From Elysia marginata (lineage: Eukaryota; Mollusca; Gastropoda; Plakobranchidae), in the NCBI GenBank assembly GCA_019649035.1, contig BMAT01002211.1, positions 40,726-86,057 on the forward strand: DNA of 45,332 nt, in the 5' to 3' direction. The position numbers were made by a program, and so were the translations under genes. Shown piece after piece: positions 1 to 13,500 of this stretch. A model generated the notes under the pieces. It saw only the letters and a program-made list of their open reading frames with translations, was not told the DNA's origin and searched no databases. The first letter of the stretch is position 1. Every line of letters begins with the position of its first letter.

Positions 1-1337
1 AAAAAAAAAGAAGACATTATAAGATTCAAGCTGTATTAACTTTTGCAAAATACACAAAATACACAAGACCTCTTTTTGAGCCTGCAACAAACAAAAAGCA
101 GTATCTGCAGTGTAAACCATACGAGAGATATGATGGTGTCAGAGAAAAATGTGACTTTAAGCAGATTTTATTGTCATGCCTGGGCTTTGTTTGCTTTTCA
201 CGAGTTCAGACTTACTTTGTCACAAAACATGGAATGTAAGTAAGGGAGTATATGAAATCATAACTTTGTCAAAAGGGACAGGTATGAAAATTAAAAAAAA
301 ACACTCCCCATTATTTTTAAAGTTTGGAATAGATATATGTAATTTTACATTGAAATCCTTCATATTTTTGTGTTGAAATAGAATAGCCCAAAACAACCAA
401 CCTGCCAGTGTATATAAATACTTGGACAAGTGTTTGTAGGGTCTGGTTTTCCATTCCTTTGTTAGAAGAAATGGGTTTTACTATTCATTTTGCTTTCTTG
501 AAAGCAAATAAAAAAGGCATGTATTGAAACAATGACACCATGCTATTAAGTTGCAACAGTCATACAGTCATCATGATTCAGTTGACAATGAAAAAAAACG
601 GATTTAATAGGTTCTGCCATATACTAAATGATCTTTCAGTTATTTTTCATGGTAAAATTTCATTTTTTAATGTGAAATAAAATAATATCATTTGTTAACT
701 AGTTCTTGTACCTCTGTGAAGTTTCTCTCAAATTATTTTGTCCTTTTCAAAGATGTATGGTTTGATAACTTTCAGTCACAGCCTAACCTATAAAATTTTT
801 ACTGTTTTTACCATAGGGATCATTAAAAATAACTTGGTATGGGGTTTTCTTTAAACTTGATGTATGGTACACAAAAATCTTCTAGAAATCAAAGAATCAA
901 AACCTGCACAAGTTTATAAACACTTCAAATCCTTACTTTTCAATATAAAATCTAAAAAAATCATACCAACTCCAAACTGAAATTTAAAATTTTCTAGCAA
1001 GGTTTCCACAGATTTGTGTTGCTACTAATCCCAGATAATTTCAGCAGCAATTATACTCAGGCTAAATGTAAAAACTCATTTTTGAAAACTTTTTAAGAAT
1101 TTCTTCCGGTAACGTCAAGAATTATCTCCGCAAACACCCAATTTGTGCCTGAGATACACATCTCATCCCATATTTCTTACAATAAAAAAAATTATTGACA
1201 ACTCAGTGTATTGATAAGATGGAAACTGACAGCTGATAAAACTTAATTTAAAATAAGTGCCAATGTTCGTGCCTCACTTGCACTGTAGTCCACAAACCCT
1301 CACCTCCTCACCAAAACTATCCCTCAATAGCTTCACA
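1..1337. other. Region 3' of IFT140: 3' UTR and flank, no gene seen
   Basis: Only short AT-rich open frames without recognisable protein are seen. The IFT140 3' UTR must start at 1337 and run leftwards. The clearest AATAAA on the minus strand is at 172-167, which would imply a UTR of about 1.2 kb. ATTAAA variants lie near 671-666 and 607-602. The true cleavage site cannot be chosen from sequence alone. Confidence 0.4.
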
Positions 1338-1580
1338 CTATACATTATCCTCAATGACCTCCTCCTCTATAAACTCCCCGTGCTCCTCATCCCCTTCGCC
1401 GTCCCCACCACCAACCCTGAAGCCACCCGTGAAGCCCCTGTCCTGAGATTTGGTGCCGTAGCTGCGGTCCATGGGCAGTGCCAGGGCCTGGAAGATGGCC
1501 TCTATTGTCTTGCTGTTGACATAGTAGCCCAAGTGGATACCTGGCATACGAGACTGGAGCTCTTCCAGGTGTGCATGAGC
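1338..1580 (-). CDS. IFT140: IFT140 coding exon 30 with stop (residues 1416-1495)
   Basis: Acceptor ccccag, stop TAG. It encodes [20 protein letters not shown] and [18 protein letters not shown], then a lineage-specific Gly-rich segment ([17 protein letters not shown]) and an acidic end ([10 protein letters not shown]). The human protein also ends in an acidic EEVVEEADDD-type tail. Confidence 0.95.
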   Translation of the reverse strand, partial: AHAHLEELQSRMPGIHLGYYVNSKTIEAIFQALALPMDRSYGTKSQDRGFTGGFRVGGGDGEGDEEHGEFIEEEVIEDNV

Positions 1581-4500
1581 CTGGGGGAGAAACACGCAAC
1601 ATCAGTGAACATGACTTAAGCCAAGATGGTATAACATGTATCAAATGGGCAGAAATTTAGATTGAAAGAGTAAACAAGTAAGCAAATACATGCATGGGGG
1701 AAAAGGCATTGAGACAGAGAGAGAGGGAGAGAGACAGAGACAGACAAGACAGACAGACAAAGAGAGAGAGAGAGAGAGTGAGAGAGAGAGAGAGAGAGAA
1801 GCATACAGGTAAACAGTCAAGTGGAAAGGGGAAATAAAGAGTCAGATCAGACAGACTGATGGCATGAAAAGATAATGACAACATGATAAATTTTAAGGAA
1901 AGAGTGCAGAGAAAAAAAATCAATGCGAAAAAAAATTGAAAAATTTATCCTTTCAAAGTACAAAATATTCAAGGGATTCCTCAAGTTTTAGTCAAAGTAA
2001 GCTCATGAAACTTTCTAAAAAATAAAAATGAAAAGTAAAGCAAAAAAGCCCAATATCACAAATTGCATAAAAATTTAAATATGAGAAAAAAATAAAAGAA
2101 AAGCAGAGAAATAATTTTCAATTTTTAACTATAATATTGAGGTGACAAAAAGTCAATGTGGAGTGATAATTAGTGAATGAGGAATGATAGATGCAACTCA
2201 AAAAAGACAAAACTAATAAAAAAAAGAAAGAAAGGTAGCAAAAGCTTGCTATATCAACTGAAGAAAAAGAGGGGGGAAAAGTATCATTAAATTATAAGAG
2301 CAAAGTTGACTTCATAGAAATAAATAGTGATTCCCTACCGCCTTCCACCTGTCTTTTGAGGCATAGTGTTCAATCATAAAACCATAGATATCTCCAATCC
2401 TGACGGCAGAGTCTAAATCTTGCTCCTCTAGCAAGACCTGGCATTGTTTGATGGCTTCTTCAGAATTCTCTTGGTATGATCTGTTAGAGAAAAACAAATC
2501 TTAACTTTACCAAAGAAAAGACAGAGTTACATAAAAATTTAATCTTTACATAAATATGTGGATCGAAATTAAATTTATTTCTTACGTTGCTAAGCTCAAT
2601 TTCATAGATTTTTTTTTCACTTACTTTAAATAATAACATTGGCTTTTTAAAAAATCTTATTATTTGAAAATCATTACTAGCATTATTCATAGCCTTTCTA
2701 TAGATTAAAAGATCTCACATTTAAAAATATCTGGGAGCTAGCATGTAAGATCATGAACAAGGTGTGCACAGTTAACTATATTAGCTTTTTGCAATGTTTT
2801 AGTTACCAAGAAAGAAAAAATTGATAAAAATATCATTTAAAATATACAACAAAGTCCCTGTATTGCAGCTACCCCGAAAAAATCGAAGATATTTTTCTGT
2901 TTTTTCTGGCATGTTAAGTTTGTGGGATAGTTTGCCATGGTTTTCCTCATTGCCTTTACTTGCACAGAGTCTAAAAAGACGTAGTCTATACCCTGTTGCT
3001 GCTGTGAGTAAATTTAGGAGCCTGGATAAAAAGTTACCCACCCTGGAGATTGAACTCCGATTCTCTAATATGGTAGTAAACTGCTCGCCCTGAGAAGAAA
3101 ACTCAGCTACAAATAAGAATCAAAAGAAGGAGAGACTGACCTGCGCGCCATGACAAATCTTTTAATGAGAGCCATTTTGTGCTTGATGGCTCCCAGGCGC
3201 TCCTCCTGCAGCATGCTATCGTCCATCTTGGCTTTTGACATGCACTTGTAGGCCTCACCCAGCGCCCCAAGGGCCTTGTCATAGTTCTGATATTCATCTA
3301 TCTCAACCTGTATCAATCAAAACAAAAAAAAAACATCACAAGAATCAATTCATCTTTCTCAACCTGTGCCAATCAATCAAACATCATAAAAATTAATTCA
3401 TTTATCTCAACCTGGGCCAATAAAAAAAAACATGAGATGAATCTATTCATTTATCTCAACCTGTGTCAATCAAAAAAACATCACAAGAAATAATTCATCT
3501 ATCTCCACCTGTGCTAAAAAAAAAATCACAAGAATTAATTCATCCATCTCAACCTGTAACAATAAAAAAAAAATCACCAGAATCAATTCATCTTTTTCAA
3601 CCTGTACCAATAAAAAAAAATCACCACAATCAATTCATCTATCTCAATAAAAAAAAATCCTAAGAATCAATACTAAGTTCACCACAGATAGACCCTAAAA
3701 AAGTCACCTTGAAGAATTAACAGTGAAGTGACAATAGGTATGTTTTTGGTGAAAATGAAGATCAGCATTCACAGCATCATGACCAACAAAGAAAGGAAGA
3801 AAGAAACAATAAACCTTAACAGTAATCCAAGCACAAATTATTAACGTAAGAGCAATGATGACTACAGTAGAAATAAATTATGGTAAGAGATAGTGATGAA
3901 AAAAATGACAATAACAATATTATTTTTATTTGGACTATTATCACTGAAACAGCGCTGATAAAATGATGATCAATTTTTTATGTTACTTAAAGTGAACAGA
4001 TTATTCAAGGCACAGCTTTCTGAAAGGTACAAGTTACTTAAAAACATTTCTTTAAAAAAAATTGAAATCTCATAAATAAGACAAGAATTAATTAGATTAA
4101 GTCAACACATCCCCAGGCACTTTCTAGAAAAAAAAACTACTTGTTTGAAAATGAACCAATTTGATACTTTGAAAACATTTTTTCTTTTGTGTAAACAAAC
4201 TTGACCTTAATAAGTAGCTGAGATCATCACTCAAATACTAGCTGTGGGACTCTGCCCACTCAACATGAAAGAAGACATAACAATATAGAGGGAATAAAAG
4301 TAATTTAACGAATCTGACCTGAGCACAAGCATCGTAGAAAGATGCCAAAGCATCAAGAGCTCTCCCTTTTGTGTAAAATGCTATGATATTTTTCATGACC
4401 TCCGGATCTTTACGCCAGTCCAGCGACTGCAAGTAGTTGGCTGCCATCACATAAATCTCTCTCTGTCTCGAGACACCGGCGAAAAACATAATCTTTTCAG

Positions 4501-7500
4501 TGTCTCCAGACTTGAGGAGGGCCTTCATAGCCTTGGAAAGAGAAGACGAACAGTTTTGAATAAAAACAATGATACAAAAGTCAACATTACCTTCATTGAG
4601 CTAATATTTACCTTTTCCTTTTCTTATCATCTCTTCAGTGCAAGGTATCTTCAGGTGTAAAGAATCTATGATTGCATTCAAGACAGAGTTAAATATTTTT
4701 CTTTGCTTTACTGGGTTTAGCTATATTAAAAAAATATATTTATTCAAGCATGTTAAAAATACAGTAAATAATATGCTACTATTTCATATGTTTAAAAGCA
4801 GAAGTTAGGTATAATTATGTTCACTCAGACTAAAAAAGGATGCATGAAAAAAAAGCCTAGAAAATCCTTTCAAAATATAAAAATCCCCCTAAAAATAAGT
4901 TTAGAGGTTAGTTTAAAGAGTTTGATGAATAAACAGATGTGTTGCAAGTGAGTTATACAAATTTCAATCTTTCATGAGTCCTCATTGTTACTTAAATATG
5001 GTCACCAACTTTATGCCTGAACAGTAGAACATGACAGATTTATCCAAGTATGTCATATGTTTCTGAGGCCCCTTAATAAAAGTTTCAAGCTTATCTTCAG
5101 AACAGATATACTACTTGCACATTAGAACAAATTTCTGCTGATTTTTTTTTAGACGAAACCTAACCTAACACTGCTATCCACCTTTGCAAGACTCTTGCAA
5201 GTTTTGTGCAATAGCTTTTATAAAATTAAAAATAAGTTGTAAACTATTTCATTTGTAATGCCCTTGAGAAAATTTCAAACAGAGAAGATTCGGCTTACCT
5301 TGATTTTGTTTCCAGCCTGTGTAAACTTTTTGGTAGCCAAGTGATAAGCTCCTTGGTGCATGCACACCTCAGCAATGGCCTCCAAGATCTTCAGGCGTGC
5401 CATGGGGTCAGGGTCAAAGTCTTTGTCAGGGGTCAGTTTCTCGGAGAGGTCTTCTGTGATTTCAACAGTTTGGTCCATACAAATCTTTACTGCCTCCCAG
5501 AACTGGAACCAGATTACACAAAGCGTGCGGATTACAATATCTAAAAATGCGTGGTAATAATAAACTGTAGGCATTGAAACTGTACAAAGGTTTAATTTTA
5601 TTTCCAAAAATGGTTATGGATACTGAAATAAAGTATTTCATTACTTCTCCCCTGTTAAATAACCAAACAGATGAAAAAAAAAACTTTGTGGCTAAAGAAA
5701 ATATTTCCTTCACACCAGCTCTATAACTTAAGCCTGAAACCAGACGGTTAAAGTGTGAACAACTAACCCTCGAACCTTAAAATAAAGCTTTAAAGCAATA
5801 TGATACGTAATAAAGACAAGAGAACTGAAATCATTATGATAATCTTTGATACCACCTAAACTACATTACAATCCAGATTCAATAAAATCTGTTGTGGTCT
5901 CTGAAATAATCTTCAACAGGTGCACCAAATCAAATGCTTGTGCTAAGGATTGGTAAGTTTTTTCCTTGAACTCCAACGTTTAAAAAACCTACTTTTTATG
6001 TATTCAGTGCTGCCAGCGGCAACTCAAATGGCTTTGGCACCCCATTCCAGTATATTTAAAGCATTTTAGTACTCTTGAGAACAAGATTCAACAAAAACAA
6101 AAAGCATTCAAAGAGACAGAATAATAATGAGGTTACTTGCTGAGTTACATGTTTTCATGGATAGCTTTGATTTTTTCTCAAAAACATTCAGTCATATTTT
6201 GGAGAAATTAAAACTAGATGACCTGCTGTATTTTGCATACAGAAAACCTTGTACCAAAAGTTCAAATTTTATAACTTCCCTTCCTATTTCAAAGAACACA
6301 TATTTTTTTAATCCCTGGCTAATATAAATACTTTAGGGATGACATCAGTACTCCAGTATTTTGATAGTAATTCTTGTACTAAAATACTGAAATCATTAAT
6401 GGTTGGCAACTCTGATATAAAGCCTGAAATACCTTTTTGCCAATGGCCAACAAATCAACAGCCTTGTCAAACTGGCCGTTCTCTAGGAAGAAGTCAGCAC
6501 ACCGCTGTAACAGCTCTGGGTCTGCCCTCTCGTCCAGGTCACTGGAGATAAGTTGAAGAGCTCCAAACTGTTTAGTGGTGAAGGCCAGGTCCAGGGCTTT
6601 GGAATAGTTACCAGCCTGGACAAAGAAAATTAGGAAGCTAAATTAGAGTTATTCATGGAAACTAAAAATATAGGTACAGGTATCATCTAGAAATCTTGTT
6701 TATCATTTATATTTTATGAAGACTTTCAGAAAAACCATTTCATTTTATAGTGCAATAAATTTATAGATTCAATTTTCATTCTTTCTTTATATATTATATA
6801 GTAGGGGAATGAACAATGTTTAAATTAGGCTAAATGCTTGCCTAATGCACCAAATGTTCACATCAACTGAACTTTCAGATTATGTATGTTCATTTTGCCT
6901 AATATAAATACAAAGGGTAAAGTTGATCAAGGATTTGTGAAATACCAATGCAAACCACATTGTGTGACAAGAAAAGACAAAAAAAATGTTATGCCACTAA
7001 AGGCAATCACTTTGGCATTATGCAACATTTTAAGGAAAAATTTTATTTCACCTTCTGTCCATCTTGGTTAACACTAAAAAAATTTGATGGTGCTATTGGT
7101 GTGATTTTTTGTGACTTTAAAGATGTTAAAGAAAGTGCTTCTTACAGTCTTTACCATTAATGTTGATTCACATGAAGTAAATTTGATAAAATCTGTTTTT
7201 GTTATTTCTCTGAGAGTTTAAAGATATCTAAAAGTGATTCTTTATAAGTTTTTTTGTTGTGTTAAATCTGGATTAACATCAAGTAATTGCGAATTAGGTG
7301 CTATCAATTGACATTAGGTGGCCTTATTTGCATTGGGCAAAACAGGGCTGTTTAATGTTGACAGTCCTTATGTAAATCTCTTACTTATATTCAAATAATG
7401 CACCTACTTACATCAAGCACAACAATAACATTAGCTCAGAAGATGAATGTGTCTGCAATTCAGTAAAATATTAAAACACTAAATTAATATTAACCCTTTG

Positions 7501-10500
7501 TTGCAATGATTGTGTCCACCAAAGTGGACACGTTTTTTCAGGACTACCTTCAGGACTACCCTTTACAAAAATAAATAGCTTTTTTCACAAGTACAATCTT
7601 TTTACCTCTGGCAAGCAAGAGGAGCCTACTCTTCCATTTTAATATTAACCATCTGCGTACCATTTTGAAAGCTAGATTACTTAAATGACAACCAATCTTC
7701 AATTTTTTGCCGCCCACTCAGATGGACACAAAGTTTCACAAATAATCAGCTTCAGTGCATATGGCGTCCACTCCAGAGGACAAACTAACCCCTTCTCAAT
7801 GACGGAATATAAAAATTTTACTTTATAAGTGGATTATTTATGCTAAAATAAACTTACACAACAAATTTCATCCATAGTCCAACATTTTTTAACCTCATGC
7901 AACAAAGGGTTAATAAAAAGCTATTTGAGTGAAGAAGTGCTGTTCATTGACAGCACTACACAATGGCCCACTATGATTACAACAATAAATAAAAAGGTGA
8001 ATATAAAAAGTTCACCTTGTGATAAAGCATGACAGCTTTGTCCTGAAAGCCTTGCTTTGTCTCATAGTGTCGAGCTGCCTCCATCATGTCTTCTGGTCTG
8101 CCCATCAGAGCAGAGTTGAGCAGCTGGTCCTCAAAACCATGCTCCTGAGTAGAGGACACAATATCCGTTGATGATAATAAAGCAAAAATGACAAGAAGAT
8201 GTAAAAAAAATGTTGTAAGCATGGTGACTGGTAATTTACAAATTTGTGGCAGAAATTTAAAAGTAATGTTCTTTTCTTTTCAACAAAATACCTATTTAAA
8301 TTATTAAAAAATATATAGTTTATGCCATAAAACAATTTTTCATTATTTAGAAGCTAAGACGAAATGTTAATTAAACATAATGATTTTTTGAATGTCTAAT
8401 TTTGAACTTGTTACAACTACAACTAGTTGTCTCACATCTAGTCCAAATGAGCCCCAGGTCAAAATTTTCACATTAGAAAAATTTGAACATTGCATTTTTC
8501 TGCTCTTTCAAACCTTTAAAAACAGCATGAAGTTATTACAATTTTGTATTAACAAATACAACTTTTTTCAATTTAAAAGAGGATAGATCTTCTTTTAAAA
8601 GGCATTTCTTAAAATTAATAATTTTTTTACAACCAACTCACTTGGGCTGATTGCGAGATATAAAAAAATATAAATCACACTACACAGCTTTAAGTCTTTC
8701 TTATGGATTAAGATTTAGCTCTCCTAAACGTTATGTTTTAGACTTTCATAACAGTTTTGTAGACTGCTATGCTATTATTTCAAAGCTCAATGTTGCATTT
8801 ACCTTGCACAAGCGTATAGCGCTGCCATAGGCCTGGGCTCTCTGAAAGAAATGGATGGCCTCTTTGATCTGGTCCTGATTCTCATACTGTCTGGCAAGGT
8901 AATAACAAGCTGCCTTGTCTCCCGTCTCATTGCAGATGGATGATGCCTGGCATGTTCAGAGATCAGATCTTATGTAAATGTTTTGCAGAGATTTATCATG
9001 TTCCAAAGTTTTCAATAGATTTAAGCAAATTCTTTTTTAAGAAAAGCAATCTTCGTAAATGAAAATCACCAACTGGTTCAGTCCAAAATTTTGTGAATTT
9101 TTGTGGATTTTTTCACCCTGAGGTAAGGTAAAATTCACTCGTTCCCTGATGTTTTAACTATCTGTCAAGTCAAGACAACTGATGAATGTTGATTGACACT
9201 GCTTGCAATTTTCATGGATAATTTAACTCTTTGTCATAAGGACAAAAATTTCTCATTTTCTTTGAACATAGATGAAATTTTGGAAAATGAGTTTACAAAT
9301 ATCAAGCATGAAGAAGCATTTGACTGCATCCTATTGAGAATCAAAACAGAATAGACTAGAATTAGGAGACAAATTTTTTTAAAGCGAGGAAGTAAAGCTA
9401 TTGCTAATGAAATTCTTTTTCTTTTGTTCATTACACTAACACAGAAAGGAGGAATAGGTCTGCAAGGGCAAATTGAATATGTGCCAATATATGTACATAA
9501 ACTTGTGACATAACTATCTAGCTTTTCACATGTTTATCTACTTCAGATTTCAAACCCCAAGAGATAACCGTACCTTTTCCATGTTACTACAATAGCAGTA
9601 GACTCTGACAAGAGAAAAGAAATCTTGGGCCGTCTCATAAAACTGAATAGCTGTTTCCATGTCTCCTGTGCTCTCCATGTACTGAGCCCACCAACGATGA
9701 AGTGTTCTAGCAAAAATATGGTTTTTTTTTAATTATCGCGCATATGAATTTATAATGGTGGAGATAAGTTGTAAAATTTAATGTGTAACTTGGTAATGAT
9801 AGCAACTGTAACAACAACAAAAATAATTATATCAATTACAAAAAAAAATTAGTATGGTACAGTTATGACAAAAATGATGATGATAATAATAATAACAATA
9901 TGAAAAATGATTTTAGAAAATTGGTTCAACTCTTTCATTGAGCCCAGATTGCCTACACAGCTCAGCCAGTATAATAGAAAATTAGGATGAGCAACCATAC
10001 GGTGTGGTTGGCAGATATACATTACTACGTCAATACATGTAAAAGAACCAATGGAAACAAGATGACATAACTGTTGAGCCAATTTCCTTTGATGCTTCAA
10101 TACCAAGAAACAAACAAAAAAAGGTGGAATAGGAGTGCAAAACAAGAAGGTATCTTTTATCTTACACTTTTCCAAAACTCCGTTCAAATTTGGAAAAGGT
10201 CTACAGGCTTAAAGACTGAAAGGCTGTAACAGTATAATAAACAGCTATACAAAACTAGATAACAAGACTTAAACATGCAAACCTTGGAGAGTTTACAACA
10301 ATTTTCCTGTGGCCAGGTTAGAATGAATACCACAGATGTTTTAAGATGTGAGGATTTAAGCACTAGGAGATTCAGATGATATATTGGCTTTGCAGAAGTG
10401 TAAACTAGAAAAAAAATGAGTTTTCAAAAGAACTGGGGAAAAATGGAGTGCTGCTTTCACATTGATATTCCTGTCTTTAAAGGTGGTAGTGTTGTACCAA

Positions 10501-13500
10501 CTTAGTTGAGAAGCCACAGGGAAATTAAAGAGACTGTGACAGACTGAGTGCTTTCTCAATGTTGGTATCCCTGTCTTTGAAGGTAGAGTTGTAGCCTAGT
10601 TGAGAGGCCCAGTGAAACTCAAGACACAACAGAACACACAAGACTCAACACATCCATCTTACTTGTCTGTAGTCCTGCTGACATATTCCTCCAACTGCTC
10701 TGGATCATCCGCCAACATTCTGGGCACTTCAAACTTGTGAGTCTCTGACTTTTCATAGCTGAAAATGACGTTACATTGAACAAGCTGGTACAATCATGAT
10801 ACAGTTCTGCTCAAGACAATCAAAGAGAAGTATCTCTCATATTACAGGTTTCACTGCAGATACTGCACTTTGGTTGTCCCATTCAGAGTTGATGGCGTGT
10901 TTCAAACATGCAAAAGAATGACATTCATTAATTTGAAGTTTATTACATAAATTTAAGATACAGTACAATAACTTGAGCTGCATTAAAATAATATATTGTA
11001 TCAAATAAAGCTTATGAAAACCCTTTATTCTTTTGAGAATGGACAGTTGATTTTTGCCAGGGTATGGTGAGGTTGACTTATAAATATCTGCCATGAGTAA
11101 GGAGATTCTCTCTGACAGTACCAATAAGCACATTGGTGGTTCTGATTTTGTCACACACAGTGTTTTGCTTTCTTTCTGCCATTGTTTGAAAAGAGTGTTT
11201 CAAATTCACGCTATGGCTAATTCTGTGAAGTTTTTCATTTAAACTCAAATGTTAATATTGTAAAGGTTCTTATTTTTAATAAACTTTTAACTCTATTCTG
11301 TTGATGTGGGTGTTAATTTGTAAAGATTCCACCTCTAAAAAGAGAATTTTCAACCGCACATAAAGTTCTAACTGCTTTTAGGTAGATTTCTTCTAGAAAC
11401 ATTGTCATCTTATTTATGTTACTTTAAAGAAAGATGTAGAATTAAGAGGTTCGCTTATTCAGTTTTTGCTATCGCTATTTACAAAACATGTTTTGCTGAG
11501 AAAATTTTCATCCCACATCTTAAAGGAAACTTTATTTTCCAACCACAACCAATTAACATAAGTAAGATTGTTCTTGATCTATTATGTAAAACGCTTTTTA
11601 AAAAAACCTCACAAAAGAAATGACTATGCTTAAGCTTAAAATAAAAGGAAAAAACTTGAAAAAGTTTATTGCACACCAAAAATGACCATTTTTTGCCATA
11701 GATGAAAAAAATGTTTTATCTCTTTCATCTTAACCTCAGTCAATGTGCACGGGACTTACTTGGGAATAGCAGCCAGGGGATCTCCTTGCTCCTCCAAGTG
11801 GCGAGCATAGCTATAGAACGTGGTTCTTAAGTGTATGCGATCATACATCTCGGCGGTTTCTAAAGCCTACAAGAACATTTTTTTAAAAATCAATTAAAAA
11901 AAAACACAGACTGTTTTTATTACTTGGTTTTTGTATTACTTACATTCATGTTTTTTAAGTAGTAGGCCTGCTCTGAGAATTACGATCATTTTGAAGATTG
12001 TACAATTTAAGGACACACACAACAGAAGCAATAATTTGCTCTTTTGCATACTTGCACAAAAAAACCTACATTTTAGAGGCAGTAGAGACGAATTTAAAGA
12101 ATGTGCTGCATGAGTCATTAGTAACTAAGCAAAATTTTGATATGCTAAATTGTAACAATGAATAAACCTGATTATGTTTTATAAATTAATAGTATATTGA
12201 AAAAAGCTGACACTGAGGTTATTTTTTTTTTTTATTTAGCATTTTATTACTATTTCTAACTACTTTGGTGACCATTATCCTAAATATCCCACAAAAATTG
12301 GTCTTTTTTTTTAACAGAAAAACTCACTTACCTTTTGCCATTGACCCTGATTTTGATAAAACTCATTGAGTAAATCATATCGTTTACAGTTCCTTAACAA
12401 TCTCTCTGCATCTTCCTGAAATAAAAAAAAAATAAATGTAACATAATTAAAATGTACTGGTTCAAAAATCAACTGTTGTAAAGAAAGACAAAAATCATTC
12501 TCATGGCAAATGAATACAGTACCATGTTAAGCTTTTTTCAAACTACTCTAAATCTTTTACAATTTTTTGCAGACATATTGTCACACTTTATGTTTCACAA
12601 ATTTGAGAGTATCTTTCAACTTTTGGTATTATCTTTGATTGATTCCAAAGTTTATGCAAAAAAATAGTATCTTAAAAAGAGGATGACTTGCTCTTTAAAA
12701 CAGCCCTTTCAAAGTTTTGAGTGTGAGTGGACAGATTTTAATGCTGAAAAAAAAGTAAGTACTCCAAAAAAGAAACATACCACTTCAATCTTCAGCGCAC
12801 TTTCATAGTACCATGTGGAAATGTTTCATAACATATTCAAACTGTTTACCAAAGAAGTTTAATTCATACCTGTAGAGTAAATTTTTATTTTTTTCTTCAT
12901 TTAAAATCATTTCCAATACAATAATCTTAGTAAACATGAGTTTTGTAAAAGTTGCTGTTGACAAATATTTAAAGTGTGAAATTTTATCGCTATTTATATT
13001 TTTACAGTTCTGTGAGTAGTTAGTCTCATCTTACTTTTAACAGACACAGTATTTAAACCGATATCCTCCTGTAATTAGGAATGCCTCGTCTCTTTTTCCT
13101 GCCATTCTGGGAATCACTTCATGAACTTACGTAGAGTCCAAGCTGCATGGCTAGCACAGCCACTCTGGCATCAAGCTCGGGCTCTTTAGCCGCCTCCCTC
13201 AGAGCCTTAGCCCCCCTTGCATGACCCATGTTGCCGAGGCAGACACTTGCCACATCCAGACGTCGGCTCTTGACACACATTTTGGCCATGTTCTCCCATA
13301 CTGACTCACTGCAAATAGTACACCACAAGAAGCAATTCAGGCTTTCATATGTCTCACACTCTGTCCACATGAATCATAAGTCAATAGGCCTAGTTTTGAG
13401 AAATAGGCTTCCAAAGTTCAGTAGGTAGTCAGAAGTCAGATTTCTGTTCATTTCAGACATTGACGGTAAATCCATTTCTTCAGAACTTTCACAGCTGATT

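Noticed and set aside
1-9. Poly-A at the window start as a transcript end
   Set aside because: Homopolymer A and T runs of this length are common throughout the window; no cleavage context supports it.
3293-3675. CRISPR-like array (regular ~48-bp repeats)
   Set aside because: The units are degenerate throughout without unique spacers, sit in a eukaryotic intron and match the adjacent exon junction.
9849-10187. 112-codon minus-strand frame in intron 21
   Set aside because: No recognisable similarity, no splice context, and its AT-rich 3' half is a simple ATA/ATT run.
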